This document shows positions 35,924 through 44,464 of a DNA stretch of 64,000 nt, piece after piece. A program made the translations under genes and the position numbers. The notes under the pieces are model-generated. The model searched no databases. It was not told where the DNA came from and saw nothing but the letters and a program-made list of their open reading frames with translations. Where the stretch lies: the NCBI GenBank assembly GCA_030651765.1, contig JAUSBY010000001.1:177898-241897 (forward strand), read 5' to 3'. The DNA comes from Coriobacteriia bacterium (lineage in GTDB: Bacteria; Actinomycetota; Coriobacteriia; Anaerosomatales; Anaerosomataceae). The number at the start of each line of letters is the position of its first letter. The first letter of the stretch is position 1.

Positions 35924-37027
35924 TCATACCCCGCCGGGTACACCACGGGCAGCAACGCGGACAGCCGTGGCCTTGAACACAGCGGTCACGCCTACTCCCG
36001 TCTCGAGACTCAGGTCGGCGACGGCCTGTCGCGATACGCGGGCAGCCATGCGGACCCGTCCTGCTTCGACGACCACGCGGTATGTGGCACCTGAGTGTGT
36101 GAGTTCGACGACCACACCCTCGATCCGATTGCGCGCCGAGGACGGTGGCAGCAAGGCGCGTGCCTCGAACAGCGTCACGTCCTCGGGGCGCACCGCCACA
36201 AGTACCTCCGCACCGACCGGCACGCCAGACACCGCATAGACGTCGATCCCATCGCAGTCCACGCGCGCGACCCCGTCCTCGCTCTCTGCCACGACGCCGG
36301 AAAGCGCCGGCTCCATGCCCAGGAAGGCGGCGGTCCACTCGTCGGCGGGCAGACCGAAGACGTCCTCGACCCGGCCATGGGCGATGATGCGGCCGGTGTT
36401 CATGACCGCGACGTCGTCGGCGATCACCTGCGCTTCGTCCTGGTCATGCGTGACGTAGAACGTGGTGGTCCCGGTCTCGCCCAGGATCCGTGCGAACTCG
36501 CGGGTCAGCCGCCACTTCAGGAGCGGATCGAGCGATGCGAGCGGCTCGTCGAGCAAGAGTACGCGCGGCTCGAGTACGAGCGCCCGGGCAAGTGCCACGC
36601 GCTGCGCTTCGCCGCCGGACAGGGTGAGCGCCGAGTTGGCCTCCCAGCCGCCGAGACCCACACGCTCGAGTGCCGCAGCGACCCGCGTTGACGCCGCCGC
36701 TCCGCCCACACCCCGCAGCTTGAGACCGTAGGCGACATTCTCGCCCACTGTGCCCTTGAACAGATACGGGCGTTGAAACGCCGCAGCCATCACCATGCGC
36801 GCGTCGCGGTCCCGGTGCGTGACGGCGCGCCCGTCGAGTTCCACCGTACCCTCGTCGGCACGCTCGAGTAGGCCGAGGATCGACAGCAGCGTGGACTTGC
36901 CCGAACCCGACGGCCCGAGCAGCGCGAGCGTGCGCCCGGGTGCGAGCTCGAGCCGGTCGACGTCGAGCACCGTGCGTCCGCGGTACGACTTGCGGATCCC
37001 GGTGGCTGTGAGGGTCGCCGCTTCCAC
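35924..37027 (-). CDS. tupC: Tungstate ABC transporter ATP-binding protein TupC
   Basis: ABC ATPase of 367 residues: Walker A GPSGSGKSTLL, Q-loop AAAFQRPYLFKGTV, signature LSGGEAQRVALARAL, Walker B VLLLDEPLASLD, His switch VTHDQDEA. A C-terminal TOBE/MOP-like domain (~265-367; VAVRPEDVTLFEA, MAARVSRQAVADLSLETGVGVTAVFKATAVRV) may sense oxyanion, as in ModC. Gap of 1 bp to tupB and 61 bp to the mobA-fdhD gene. Confidence 0.92.
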   Translation of the reverse strand: MEAATLTATGIRKSYRGRTVLDVDRLELAPGRTLALLGPSGSGKSTLLSILGLLERADEGTVELDGRAVTHRDRDARMVMAAAFQRPYLFKGTVGENVAYGLKLRGVGGAAASTRVAAALERVGLGGWEANSALTLSGGEAQRVALARALVLEPRVLLLDEPLASLDPLLKWRLTREFARILGETGTTTFYVTHDQDEAQVIADDVAVMNTGRIIAHGRVEDVFGLPADEWTAAFLGMEPALSGVVAESEDGVARVDCDGIDVYAVSGVPVGAEVLVAVRPEDVTLFEARALLPPSSARNRIEGVVVELTHSGATYRVVVEAGRVRMAARVSRQAVADLSLETGVGVTAVFKATAVRVAARGVPGGV

Positions 37028-37028
37028 G

Positions 37029-37736
37029 TCAGGTCCGCTCGAACCGGTCGGCGGAGTGTTGTCCCGCAGCGAGCAGCACGTTCACGAGAAAGATGAGTCC
37101 GAGGAGCACCGCCGAGAGCGCGAGTGCCGGCCCGTACTTCCCCATTCGCGTGAACTGCACGATCGCCGTCGTCATGACGCGCGTGCTGCCCTCGAGATTG
37201 CCGCCGACCATCGTCACGGCGCCGACCTCGCTGATGATCTGGCCGAACCCGGCCGCCACGGCCGCGACCAGGCCCAGGCGCGCCTCGGCCAGTGTGAGAA
37301 TCGCCTCGTGGATGCGCGAGGCGCCGAGCGAGCGGGCCTGCAGCCGTACTTCGCGCGGAACGGCGCCGACGGCTGCCGCGGTAACGGCCGCCACGATCGG
37401 GAGCGCGATGATCACTTGCGCGATGACCATAGCGGGTCGTGTGTAGAGCAAGTCGAGGTCGCCGAGGGGGCCCCGCCTCGACAGCGTCATCGCCACGATG
37501 AGGCCCACCGCAACGGGGGGCAGGCCCATACCGGTGTTGGCGATCGTGATAAGCAGGCGTCTTCCGATGAACCGGCGCGTGCCGAGGAAGAAGCCTGCGG
37601 GGATTCCGAGGAACAGCGAGAAGAAGACGGCCGTGCCGGAGGTCTGAAGGGAGGTCCAGACGATGCCCCACACGTCGATGGTGCCCTGCGAGAACGCAGC
37701 GATCCCGTCGCGCAGCGCATCGGCAAAGATCTCCAT
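37029..37736 (-). CDS. tupB: Tungstate ABC transporter permease TupB
   Basis: Membrane permease of 235 residues with about five or six helices and the binding-protein-dependent transport loop REVRLQARSLGASRIHEAILTLAEARLGLVAAVAAGFGQIISEVGAVTMVGGN, matching the Tup (not Mod) subgroup. It works with TupA and TupC to import tungstate. Confidence 0.92.
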   Translation of the reverse strand: MEIFADALRDGIAAFSQGTIDVWGIVWTSLQTSGTAVFFSLFLGIPAGFFLGTRRFIGRRLLITIANTGMGLPPVAVGLIVAMTLSRRGPLGDLDLLYTRPAMVIAQVIIALPIVAAVTAAAVGAVPREVRLQARSLGASRIHEAILTLAEARLGLVAAVAAGFGQIISEVGAVTMVGGNLEGSTRVMTTAIVQFTRMGKYGPALALSAVLLGLIFLVNVLLAAGQHSADRFERT

Positions 37737-37766
37737 CCGGTCCTCCCTCCTTCTCCGTGCCCGATC

Positions 37767-38651
37767 CTACTCCGCGTTCGGGAAGAACAGTGGCGCACCG
37801 AACTTCTCGACGCCATACGCACCGATGACCGCCTGGCCCTCGGCCGAGGTCGCCCAGTCCATGAACGCCTGAGCGCCGTCGGGGTTGCGCGCATCGGTGA
37901 CCGGAATCACACCGTACTGGTTGAGGAGGCCCGAGTCACCCTCGCGAACGATCGCCAGATCGAGCGCCTCGAGCATCGACAGGTAGGTGGCCCGGTCGGA
38001 AAGCGTGTAGCCCTGCTTCTCGGACGCGATCTTGAGCGTCTCGCCCATGCCCTGACCGCTCACCAGGTACCAGTCACCCGCCGGCTGGATGCCGGCCGAC
38101 TCAAAGAGCTTCTTCTCCTTCTTGTGCGTGCCGGAGTCATCACCACGAGACACGTACGGAGCCCTCCCCGACGCGATCGCGGTCATGGACGCGTTCAGAT
38201 CGGCCGCGGCGCCGACGCCAGCGGGATCACTCTGCGCCCCAACGAAGACGAAGTCGTTGTAGCAGACGTCGCGTCGTTCGGTTCCATATCCCTCAGCTAC
38301 GAAGGTCTCCTCGTCGGCCTTGGCGTGAACGAGCAGGACGTCGGCGTCTTTGTTGCGGCCCATCTCGAGGGCCTCACCGGTGCCGACAGCGATCACCTCG
38401 ACCGCGTACTCAGGGTACGCGGCCTCGAATGCGGGGATCAGGTCGTCGAAGAGGCCGGAGTCCTGCGTGGAGGTCGTGGAAGCAAGGATGATACGGGTCG
38501 GCTCGGTCGCCGGATCCCCCACCTCTCCCTCAGGTGCATCCGTCGCCGCGTCGGGCTGGCTAGCGCATGCCGCAAGCGAGAACACGAGGGCGAGCGCGAG
38601 GACCGATGCGAGAAGGACACGAAAGACAGGCAAGCGCGTGCGGTCTGTCAT
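37767..38651 (-). CDS. tupA: Tungstate-binding lipoprotein TupA
   Basis: Substrate-binding protein of 294 residues with a lipoprotein signal ending LALVFSLAACASQ. The family motif ILASTTSTQDSGLFDDLIPAFEAAYP binds oxyanion through Thr/Ser hydroxyls, and the later MGRNKDADVLLVHAK and VSRGDDSGTHKKEKKLFESAG segments are Tup-like. It is preceded by the riboswitch-like leader at 38664-38760, and the first gene of a 13-gene minus-strand operon (tupA to DUF3343). Molybdate binding cannot be excluded from sequence. Confidence 0.92.
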   Translation of the reverse strand: MTDRTRLPVFRVLLASVLALALVFSLAACASQPDAATDAPEGEVGDPATEPTRIILASTTSTQDSGLFDDLIPAFEAAYPEYAVEVIAVGTGEALEMGRNKDADVLLVHAKADEETFVAEGYGTERRDVCYNDFVFVGAQSDPAGVGAAADLNASMTAIASGRAPYVSRGDDSGTHKKEKKLFESAGIQPAGDWYLVSGQGMGETLKIASEKQGYTLSDRATYLSMLEALDLAIVREGDSGLLNQYGVIPVTDARNPDGAQAFMDWATSAEGQAVIGAYGVEKFGAPLFFPNAE

Positions 38652-38663
38652 GTGGTTCTCCTT

Positions 38664-38760
38664 TCCGAGTGCGGGAGGCAGGAGCGTTTCCGACTCCTAC
38701 CCTGTCGGTCTCGCGTCCAGTGGCGGTGACCAACCGCGGTAGGCGCACGAGACTCGGAGA
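38664..38760 (-). ncRNA. Moco/Tuco riboswitch-like leader of the tup-mo operon
   Basis: In the tupA leader RNA the 5' CTCCGAG and 3' CACTCGGA segments pair as P1 (38753-38759 with 38664-38671). Between them lie CCGCCACTGG, GGAAACGCT and CCTGCCTCCC, in the order I recall for the Moco RNA motif. The RBS AAAGGAG follows P1 immediately, suggesting translational control. The downstream genes are tungstate uptake and molybdopterin synthesis, the normal targets of this class, and the Tuco variant would suit tup genes. A covariance search would settle it. Confidence 0.72.
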
Positions 38761-38766
38761 TATGGA

Positions 38767-38783
38767 CCGCGGGGCCCCCGCGG
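38767..38783. repeat. GC palindrome at the 5' end of the tup leader
   Basis: CCGCGGGG facing CCCCGCGG around a single base makes a very strong hairpin. It lies just after the predicted transcription start, before the riboswitch, and also 80 bp past the LysR gene stop, so it may stabilise the leader or end LysR transcription. Confidence 0.55.
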
Positions 38784-38792
38784 CATGAGGTC

Positions 38793-38821
38793 AGGATAGC
38801 CTGCGCGCCGGAGCATCTCAA
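38793..38821 (-). promoter_or_regulatory. Promoter of the tup-mo operon
   Basis: TTGAGA and TATCCT with an exact 17-nt spacer on the minus strand. Transcription would start near 38786, giving a leader of about 135 nt that contains the hairpin at 38767-38783 and the riboswitch. Confidence 0.65.
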
Positions 38822-38862
38822 GCCTGGCGATGTCGATGGCCGATGTGCAGTGGGCGTGGGAT

Positions 38863-39750
38863 CTACAGCGCCTCGCGCAGGTGGTTGGCGAGCGCCTCGC
38901 TCGCACGCGTCAGCGTGCGTCGCGGCAGTACGAGAAACAGCTCGCGTGCCACAGGGAAACCGGCACCGACGATCTCGGCGACGGTGCCGAGGTCGATGGC
39001 CTTACGTGCGACCTGCTCGCTTACGATCCCGAGGCCCATACCGCCTTCGACCGCGCTGACGATCGCCTCGTTCGTCCCGAGTTCCATCACAACCTCGAGC
39101 TCGGCGGGGTCGACGCCGCTTCGCCTGATCACGTCCTCGGCGGCCATCCTGGTCCCGGAGCCACTCTCCCGCACGATGAACGGCTCGCCGGTCAGATCGC
39201 CGAAGGCCAGCTTCTCCCGCGACGCCATCGGATGCCCGGGTGGGCAGATCAACACCAGGTCGTCGCTACCGAGTTGCTCGTAGTGCACGCGCGCGCCATG
39301 CACCTCAGCGCCGGTCATCCCGAGATCGGCCGTCCCGCCCTCGACGTGCTCGACGACCTCGGTGGTGTCGTGCACCCGCAACGTGACGCCGACTTCGGGG
39401 TACTCCGCGAGGAAGCTTCCCAGCAGGCGCGGCAGCACGTACTGGCCGGGCGTGGTGCTCGCGGCAACCGTCAGACGGCCCGTGACCGTGTCCGACAGCG
39501 CCTCGAGCGAGGTGTGTGCAGCCTCGATCTCGGCGAGTACCTTGCGGGCATGTGGCAGGAGCGCGCGGCCCGCCTCGGTGACCTCCACCTTGCGGTAGCC
39601 GCGGTCAAGGAGCGTCGCGCCCATGTCGGCCTCGAGTGCCTGGATCTGCATGGTCACCGCCGGCTGCGAGACTCCGAGCAGCCGCGCCGCATCCGAGAAC
39701 GAATGGTGATCGACGACGGCGACAAAGGTTCTCAGCTGGGTGACGTTCAC
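38863..39750 (-). CDS. LysR-family transcriptional regulator
   Basis: LTTR of 295 residues. Helix-turn-helix at ~16-45 (FSDAARLLGVSQPAVTMQIQALEADMGATLLDR), effector domain ~90-290 with RESGSGTRMAAEDVIRRSG and EAIVSAVEGGMGLGIVSEQVA. This effector pattern is shared with CysL/CbbR-like and with selenium-metabolism-associated LysR proteins. Its target is unknown; the divergent Fur-family gene and the downstream tup-mo operon are the nearest candidates. Confidence 0.9.
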   Translation of the reverse strand: MNVTQLRTFVAVVDHHSFSDAARLLGVSQPAVTMQIQALEADMGATLLDRGYRKVEVTEAGRALLPHARKVLAEIEAAHTSLEALSDTVTGRLTVAASTTPGQYVLPRLLGSFLAEYPEVGVTLRVHDTTEVVEHVEGGTADLGMTGAEVHGARVHYEQLGSDDLVLICPPGHPMASREKLAFGDLTGEPFIVRESGSGTRMAAEDVIRRSGVDPAELEVVMELGTNEAIVSAVEGGMGLGIVSEQVARKAIDLGTVAEIVGAGFPVARELFLVLPRRTLTRASEALANHLREAL

Positions 39751-39838
39751 GCGCGGCTCCTCTGCAGCCAGGTCCGATATGCCAATGCTACCCCAGCGCG
39801 CGGTGTTTGCGGCAGTGACCGATGTGGGACACTATGAT

Positions 39839-39859
39839 AAGTGAGAAGCGTTCTCACTT
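39839..39859. promoter_or_regulatory. Perfect Fur/Zur-type operator
   Basis: A perfect inverted repeat with 9-nt arms, AAGTGAGAA and TTCTCACTT, around GCG. It directly abuts a TATGAT -10 element at 39833-39838. Fur-family regulators (Fur, Zur, PerR, Nur) bind such TGA-GAA palindromes. It precedes the Fur-family gene and the cbiMQO genes, implying autoregulation and control of metal uptake. Confidence 0.7.
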
Positions 39860-39897
39860 TCTGTCTTCTATCAGAACCCATCCGGAAGGCTGATAGC

Positions 39898-40386
39898 GTG
39901 GCTCAGGCACGGCAGCCCCACGACCTCCTCGCCGCATCGTCCGTGCGCCCCTCGCCGCACTGGCCCGACGCCGCCAAGGCGCTCTATGGTCCTGCGCGGA
40001 TGAGCGCGCAGCGGGCGCTCATCGCCGAGGAGGTCATGGCCTTCCCCGGTGCATTCACCGCAGAGGACCTTCACCGCACGGTCGGCCGTCGTGCCGAGGG
40101 TGTAGGGCTCGCGACCGTCTACCGGGCGCTGGCCGCGATGCAGGAAGCCGGTGCGATCGCATCCGTGGGCGAACGTGACGGATCGGCGCTGCTCGCACGC
40201 TGCGGCCGCGACGATCATCATCACCACCTCGTCTGCACCACATGCGGAACCGTGGTGGGCGTGGAGTGTCCACTCGACCACGCCGCGCTCGCGGCCGCGA
40301 CGCGTGAGGGACACCTCGTCACCAGTCACGAGATCACACTCTACGGCGTATGCGCCGTGTGCCGCGACCAGAAAGATGCGGGCTGA
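39898..40386 (+). CDS. Fur-family metalloregulator
   Basis: Protein of 162 residues with the Fur fold: helix-turn-helix FTAEDLHRTVGRRAEGVGLATVYRALAAMQEAGAI, then the metal-site region CGRDDHHHHLVCTTCGTVVGVECPLDH, and a structural zinc pair CAVC near the C terminus. The HDHHHHLxCxxCG pattern fits Zur, Nur or Fur; the metal cannot be fixed from sequence, but the adjacent ECF transporter favours Zn, Ni or Co. GTG at 39898 with GGAAGG upstream was chosen over an in-frame GTG at 39841 that lies inside the operator. Its stop overlaps the cbiM start. Confidence 0.86.
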   Translation: MAQARQPHDLLAASSVRPSPHWPDAAKALYGPARMSAQRALIAEEVMAFPGAFTAEDLHRTVGRRAEGVGLATVYRALAAMQEAGAIASVGERDGSALLARCGRDDHHHHLVCTTCGTVVGVECPLDHAALAAATREGHLVTSHEITLYGVCAVCRDQKDAG

Positions 40387-41228
40387 TGTCGCATATCCAC
40401 ATTCCCGACGGCGTCCTGCCCTGGTGGCTGTGGCTCGGCGGATGGCTGCTCGCGCTCGGCATGCTCGCGGTCGCGTCGCGCATGGCGACGGGGGCAGGTT
40501 CCCGACGCGCCGTGCCGCTCATCGGTGCGGTCTCGGCCCTCGTGCTCGTCTCGATGGCGAGCGAGATCGTCCCGCTCGCCTACCATATCAACCTCACGGT
40601 GATCGCCGGCGTACTGCTTGGTCCGTGGCTGGGCACCATCTCGGCGTTCATCGTCGTGCTCGTGCTCGCTCTGCTCGGTCACGGCGGCGCCACGGTGGTG
40701 GGTCTGAACACGCTCGTGATCGCGACGGAGATGACGCTCGGCTGGGCACTCGTGCGCGGCGGACTGCGGCTGCTCGGTCACACGCACGTCCGACCGGTGG
40801 CAGCGGTCTCCACCGTGATCACGCTTGCGATCACCACGACCATGCTCGTGGGAATCGTCGCACTCGCCGGCACCGGAGCCACCGCGCGCGAGACTGGCGC
40901 GCTCGATGCCGAGACGCTCGAGTTCCGCAACCCCTTCGGCGATGGGGTCTTCACCATAGGGCTACTCGGCGACGGGCACGACCACGCTGGCGAGACCGAA
41001 GAGGAGCACGCGGCGCACGCCGACGATGCCCGTGGCGAAACCGGCGGCCTCTCGGTGGAGCGCTTCGCAGCCGTCGTGTACACCCTCGGACCGTTCGGCT
41101 GGGTGCTTGAGGCGCTCGTGACGGCTGCCATACTCGGCTACGTCGCCCGCGTCCGGCCGTCGCTCGTCTACGGCACACCCGCTGCCGAGTACCGCGTCCG
41201 CTACGGCGACGAGCACGGAGGTCACTAG
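40386..41228 (+). CDS. cbiM: ECF metal transporter substrate-specific component CbiM/NikM
   Basis: Membrane protein of 280 residues. It starts MSHIHIPDGVLPWW, the N-terminal His motif that binds the metal in CbiM/NikM proteins. Later helices match the CbiM fold (GVLLGPWLGTISAFIVVLVLALLGHGGATVVGLNTLVIA). A His/Asp-rich insertion (GDGHDHAGETEEEHAAHADDARGE) lies in the extracellular part and probably concentrates metal. A NikN/CbiN-like helix is fused at the C-terminal end. Metal may be Co, Ni or Zn; the Fur-family regulator upstream points to Zn or Ni as well as Co. Confidence 0.88.
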   Translation: MSHIHIPDGVLPWWLWLGGWLLALGMLAVASRMATGAGSRRAVPLIGAVSALVLVSMASEIVPLAYHINLTVIAGVLLGPWLGTISAFIVVLVLALLGHGGATVVGLNTLVIATEMTLGWALVRGGLRLLGHTHVRPVAAVSTVITLAITTTMLVGIVALAGTGATARETGALDAETLEFRNPFGDGVFTIGLLGDGHDHAGETEEEHAAHADDARGETGGLSVERFAAVVYTLGPFGWVLEALVTAAILGYVARVRPSLVYGTPAAEYRVRYGDEHGGH

Positions 41229-42025
41229 TGGACATCACCGCCGTCGACCGCTCCGCGGTGCTCGGGGACACGCTGCTGCACCGGGCCGCGCCGACCAGCA
41301 AGCTCGTGGGCGCCGGGCTGCTCCTCGGCGCGATCGTGACGGTGAACGACCCGCTCGTAGCGGCCGGGCTCGCGCTCTCACTCGCCGGCGCCGCAGCGGC
41401 AGTCGGACTGCCGCTGCGCCAGATGTTGCCGCTTGCGCTGTATCCCGCGCTGTTCGCGATCGTCTTCGCGTTCGCGGCAGCGCCGGGACCGGCCACCGGG
41501 GCGCTGTTCGTCCTCAAAGCCGTCACGGCGGCGCTCACCGTGGTCACGCTGATGTTCTCAACCCCGTATCCGCAGGTCTTCGCGCCGATCCAGCGCATCA
41601 CGCCGACGATCGTTGGTGACGCACTGCTCATGACGTACCGTTCGCTGTTCATCCTCGCCGAGAAGTTCAGCGACTTGCTGCGCGCGGTGCGCCTGCGCTC
41701 CGGGGTCTCCGCGCGCCAGCCGGTGCGCGCCGCACGTGCCACCGCACGCGCGCTCGGCGGACTGCTTCTGTACTCGCTCGACCTCTCGCAACGCGAGTAC
41801 GACATCTTGCGCCTGCGTGGGTATGAGGGCGGGATGCGCGTCAGGCGGCAGGTGAGCACCGACCGATCGGCCGACGTTGCGGCACTCCTGTATGCGGCGC
41901 TCATCCTGGCCGTTGTCGTCGTCTTCCGCGCGCTGCCGCACGAACTCGGCGGCTACGCCTGGCTGGTGACAGTCGTCGGTGCGGTCGACCTGACGACCGG
42001 GCTCCTGATCGGACGGAGGACCTAG
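41228..42025 (+). CDS. cbiQ: ECF transporter transmembrane component CbiQ
   Basis: Energy-coupling T component, 265 residues, with about six helices and the cytoplasmic coupling motifs around AEKFSDLLRAVRLRSGV and the later LRLRGYEGG (the A-R-G-like motifs). The GTG overlaps the cbiM stop by one base and the next gene starts 2 bp downstream. Confidence 0.88.
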   Translation: MDITAVDRSAVLGDTLLHRAAPTSKLVGAGLLLGAIVTVNDPLVAAGLALSLAGAAAAVGLPLRQMLPLALYPALFAIVFAFAAAPGPATGALFVLKAVTAALTVVTLMFSTPYPQVFAPIQRITPTIVGDALLMTYRSLFILAEKFSDLLRAVRLRSGVSARQPVRAARATARALGGLLLYSLDLSQREYDILRLRGYEGGMRVRRQVSTDRSADVAALLYAALILAVVVVFRALPHELGGYAWLVTVVGAVDLTTGLLIGRRT

Positions 42026-42026
42026 G

Positions 42027-42917
42027 ATGCACGAACACGCGCACGACCACGGCCCGCTCGCGGGCGCCAAAGAGGTGGTCAGGATCAGCTGCGTCCGGCA
42101 TACGTACGAGGACGGCACGAGCGTGCACCTGTGCGGGCTGGACTTCCTCGCGCACGCCGGCGCGCGCGTGGCCGTCCTCGGCCCCAACGGCTCGGGAAAG
42201 ACGACGATGCTCTTCCACATCCTCGGCCTGCTCAAGTCGCAGGAGGGTGAGGTTCGGGTCTTCGACGTCTCCCCCGCCGACGAGTGGCCCGCGATCCGCA
42301 GGCGTATCGGTGTTGTGCTGCAAAACGTCGACGAGCAACTGCTCGCACCCACGGTTATAGACGACGTGGCGTTCTCGCCACGGCAGTACGGCCTGCCCGA
42401 GGCCGAGTCGCTCGAACGAGCCCACCACGCGCTCAACCTGCTCGGTATCGATCACCTCGCCGATCGGGTACCGCACAACCTGTCGGGCGGCGAGAAGCGC
42501 AAGGTGGCGCTTGCCGGAGCACTCGTGATGGACCCCGAGCTCCTCGTTCTCGATGAGCCGTTTGAAGGCCTCGACCCCGCTTCACGGACCGCGCTGCTGG
42601 ACCTCATGAGTTCGCTCGCTCGCGAGCGGGGCATGACGATCATCATGTCTACCCACGACATCGACACTGTGCCCGAGTTTGCCGACTACGCGTACGTGCT
42701 CGCGCCTGGCGGCAGGATCGCCGTCTACGGCACGCCGGAAGAACTCTTCGCGAGTGCCGACGTGCTCGCCGAGGGCAATATCAAACCGCCTATACTGGCG
42801 GAGCTCTTCGCGCGGCTGCGCGAGCGCGACCCCGGCGCTCCCGCGCCGGCGCTCTCGGTGTCCGAAGCCGTCGATGCGCTGGCCGACTGGAAAAGCTGCG
42901 CCGAGCGATTGCCGTGA
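42027..42917 (+). CDS. cbiO: ECF transporter ATPase CbiO
   Basis: ABC ATPase of 296 residues: Walker A GPNGSGKTTMLFHIL, VLQNVDEQLLAPTVIDDVAFSP (typical CbiO Q-loop region), signature NLSGGEKRKVALAGALVMDPELLVLDEPFEGLD, His switch MSTHDID. It energises CbiMQ. The His-rich start MHEHAHDHG may bind metal. Confidence 0.92.
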   Translation: MHEHAHDHGPLAGAKEVVRISCVRHTYEDGTSVHLCGLDFLAHAGARVAVLGPNGSGKTTMLFHILGLLKSQEGEVRVFDVSPADEWPAIRRRIGVVLQNVDEQLLAPTVIDDVAFSPRQYGLPEAESLERAHHALNLLGIDHLADRVPHNLSGGEKRKVALAGALVMDPELLVLDEPFEGLDPASRTALLDLMSSLARERGMTIIMSTHDIDTVPEFADYAYVLAPGGRIAVYGTPEELFASADVLAEGNIKPPILAELFARLRERDPGAPAPALSVSEAVDALADWKSCAERLP

Positions 42918-42918
42918 G

Positions 42919-43164
42919 CTACTCCTCGACGGGGAAGATCGCGCTGATCGCCTCTCGGGCGACCACGATGAACGGCGGCGACGCGACCAACAGGTCGTCC
43001 TCCACGCGGTGGATCGTCGCGCTCGTGATCGCGTAGAAGTCCTTGTTCTTGCTGTTGAGCGAGTCCGTGAGCCGCGCCCCCTGGATGATGTGCATCTCGC
43101 CCTCGATCCGGTGGTCCTTGGTGATGATCATGACGCGGATGGTGTCCTTGTTGGTGATGGCCAT
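42919..43164 (-). CDS. Small conserved-type protein, DUF6812-like
   Basis: 81-residue beta-rich protein (DTIRVMIITKDHRIEGEMHIIQGARLTDSLNSKNKDFYAITSATIHRVEDDLLVASPPFIVVAREAISAIFP). The pattern RIEGEM...GARLTDSLN..KDFYAIT resembles a small Actinobacterial/Firmicute family (DUF6812) from memory; function unknown. The ATG at 43164 has GGAGG 8 nt upstream. Convergent with cbiO. Confidence 0.72.
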   Translation of the reverse strand: MAITNKDTIRVMIITKDHRIEGEMHIIQGARLTDSLNSKNKDFYAITSATIHRVEDDLLVASPPFIVVAREAISAIFPVEE

Positions 43165-43275
43165 GTGCGCATCCTCCCGATGGCAGACGAACGCGACGCC
43201 CGCTTCTGTACACGACTCCGGCACAACCGGGTGCATACCCATTCCGGCACGCTGTGCGCAGCCTGACACGCCGCC

Positions 43276-44430
43276 CTACCCCACCGATACGACCGAACCC
43301 ACCGCCATCAGGAGCAGAGCCACAAGCGCAAACCCGAGCGCGACCGGACTCCCCCACACACCGAGCGTCCACGCCGGGTCGCGCACCTCGCCGCTCCGCC
43401 GCGCCTCGCGATACATCGGCAGCGTGATGAGCGCGAGCACGAGCGCGGTGGCGCCTGCGGCAAGCCTCAGCCACTCAAGGAACTGCCACACCCCGAGCCA
43501 GAGCACGAGAAGCGACGGGAGCGTGGCAGCGAGCCACGCGACGCGCGCCGAGGCGCCGGTGCGCTCGTGCACGATGTCGGCGAGCGCGAGTGAGACCGAC
43601 CAGTAGCTCGTGACGAGCGCCGCGACGATCAGCACCGAGCCGACGGTGGCCGCCCACGGGCCGATCGCCGCGGAGATGCCAATGATGGCGACCTCGGTCA
43701 CCTCGGCCGACACACCGAGCGCCACGATCGCCACGAGCGCGGTCAGCACGCCGTTGATGCCGAGACCGACCATGATCGCGCGAACCGCACCGCGCGCGTC
43801 GGGGGCGAGGCCCTTCACGACCTGCGGCACGCTGTAGAACGTCCAGTATGCATACATCACCATGCCGTACAGAGCGAGCCAGGCGCTCGTGCCTCCCCCG
43901 CCTGCGGGCGCGAGACGGAACGGCACGCCTGCCGCCCCCGCGCCGATGGCGAGCGCGAGGCCACCTAGGACGAGCGCGCCGAACCGCTCGGCGACGCCCA
44001 CCGCCTTCAGGCCGAAGAAGACGACCCCCGCCGACACTACGTAGACGAGCACCTCGGCCACGCGACCGGGAAGCCCCGTGAGGTCGGCCACGATCTCTCC
44101 CGCACCCGATATGTAGGCCGCGAGGTTGGCGAGGAAGGCGACGCTCAGGAGCACGAACACCGCCCAGAGCAACCAGCGCCCGACGCGTCCGCGCATCACG
44201 TAGAGGCGCATGAGCTCTACGACCTGCAGATGCCGCCCGGTGCGGAAGAGCACCTCGGCAAGCATGAGGTGTACGAGCACGCTCGCCGCCCACGCCACGG
44301 GCAGGATGAGCACAAGGCCGACGAGGCCGACGCGCTCGGCAAGGTACGGCACGGCCATGATGCCCGCGCCGACTCCGGCGCCCACCATGAGCGACGTGGC
44401 CTCCCACCGGGTCAGACGATGCTCGCTCAC
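43276..44430 (-). CDS. Amino acid permease-like transporter
   Basis: Membrane protein of 384 residues with about 11 helices. The N terminus (TRWEATSLMVGAGVGAGIMAVPYLAERVGLVGL) has the unwound-helix glycine motif of the APC superfamily, in the style of aromatic amino acid permeases. A further coupling stretch is WLALYGMVMYAYWTFYSVPQVVKGL. Substrate not inferable. GTG at 44430 with GCAGGAGG 6 nt upstream. Confidence 0.85.
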   Translation of the reverse strand: MSEHRLTRWEATSLMVGAGVGAGIMAVPYLAERVGLVGLVLILPVAWAASVLVHLMLAEVLFRTGRHLQVVELMRLYVMRGRVGRWLLWAVFVLLSVAFLANLAAYISGAGEIVADLTGLPGRVAEVLVYVVSAGVVFFGLKAVGVAERFGALVLGGLALAIGAGAAGVPFRLAPAGGGGTSAWLALYGMVMYAYWTFYSVPQVVKGLAPDARGAVRAIMVGLGINGVLTALVAIVALGVSAEVTEVAIIGISAAIGPWAATVGSVLIVAALVTSYWSVSLALADIVHERTGASARVAWLAATLPSLLVLWLGVWQFLEWLRLAAGATALVLALITLPMYREARRSGEVRDPAWTLGVWGSPVALGFALVALLLMAVGSVVSVG

Positions 44431-44464
44431 ACGAAACCTCCTGCGGCAGCGCGGACGAGGACGA

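Noticed and set aside
38664..38760. Cobalamin riboswitch in the tupA leader, because CCGCCACTG resembles part of the B12 motif
   Set aside because: The GGGAA and B12-box-like later segments are not found, while arms and motifs match the Moco class better, and the downstream genes are W/Mo genes.
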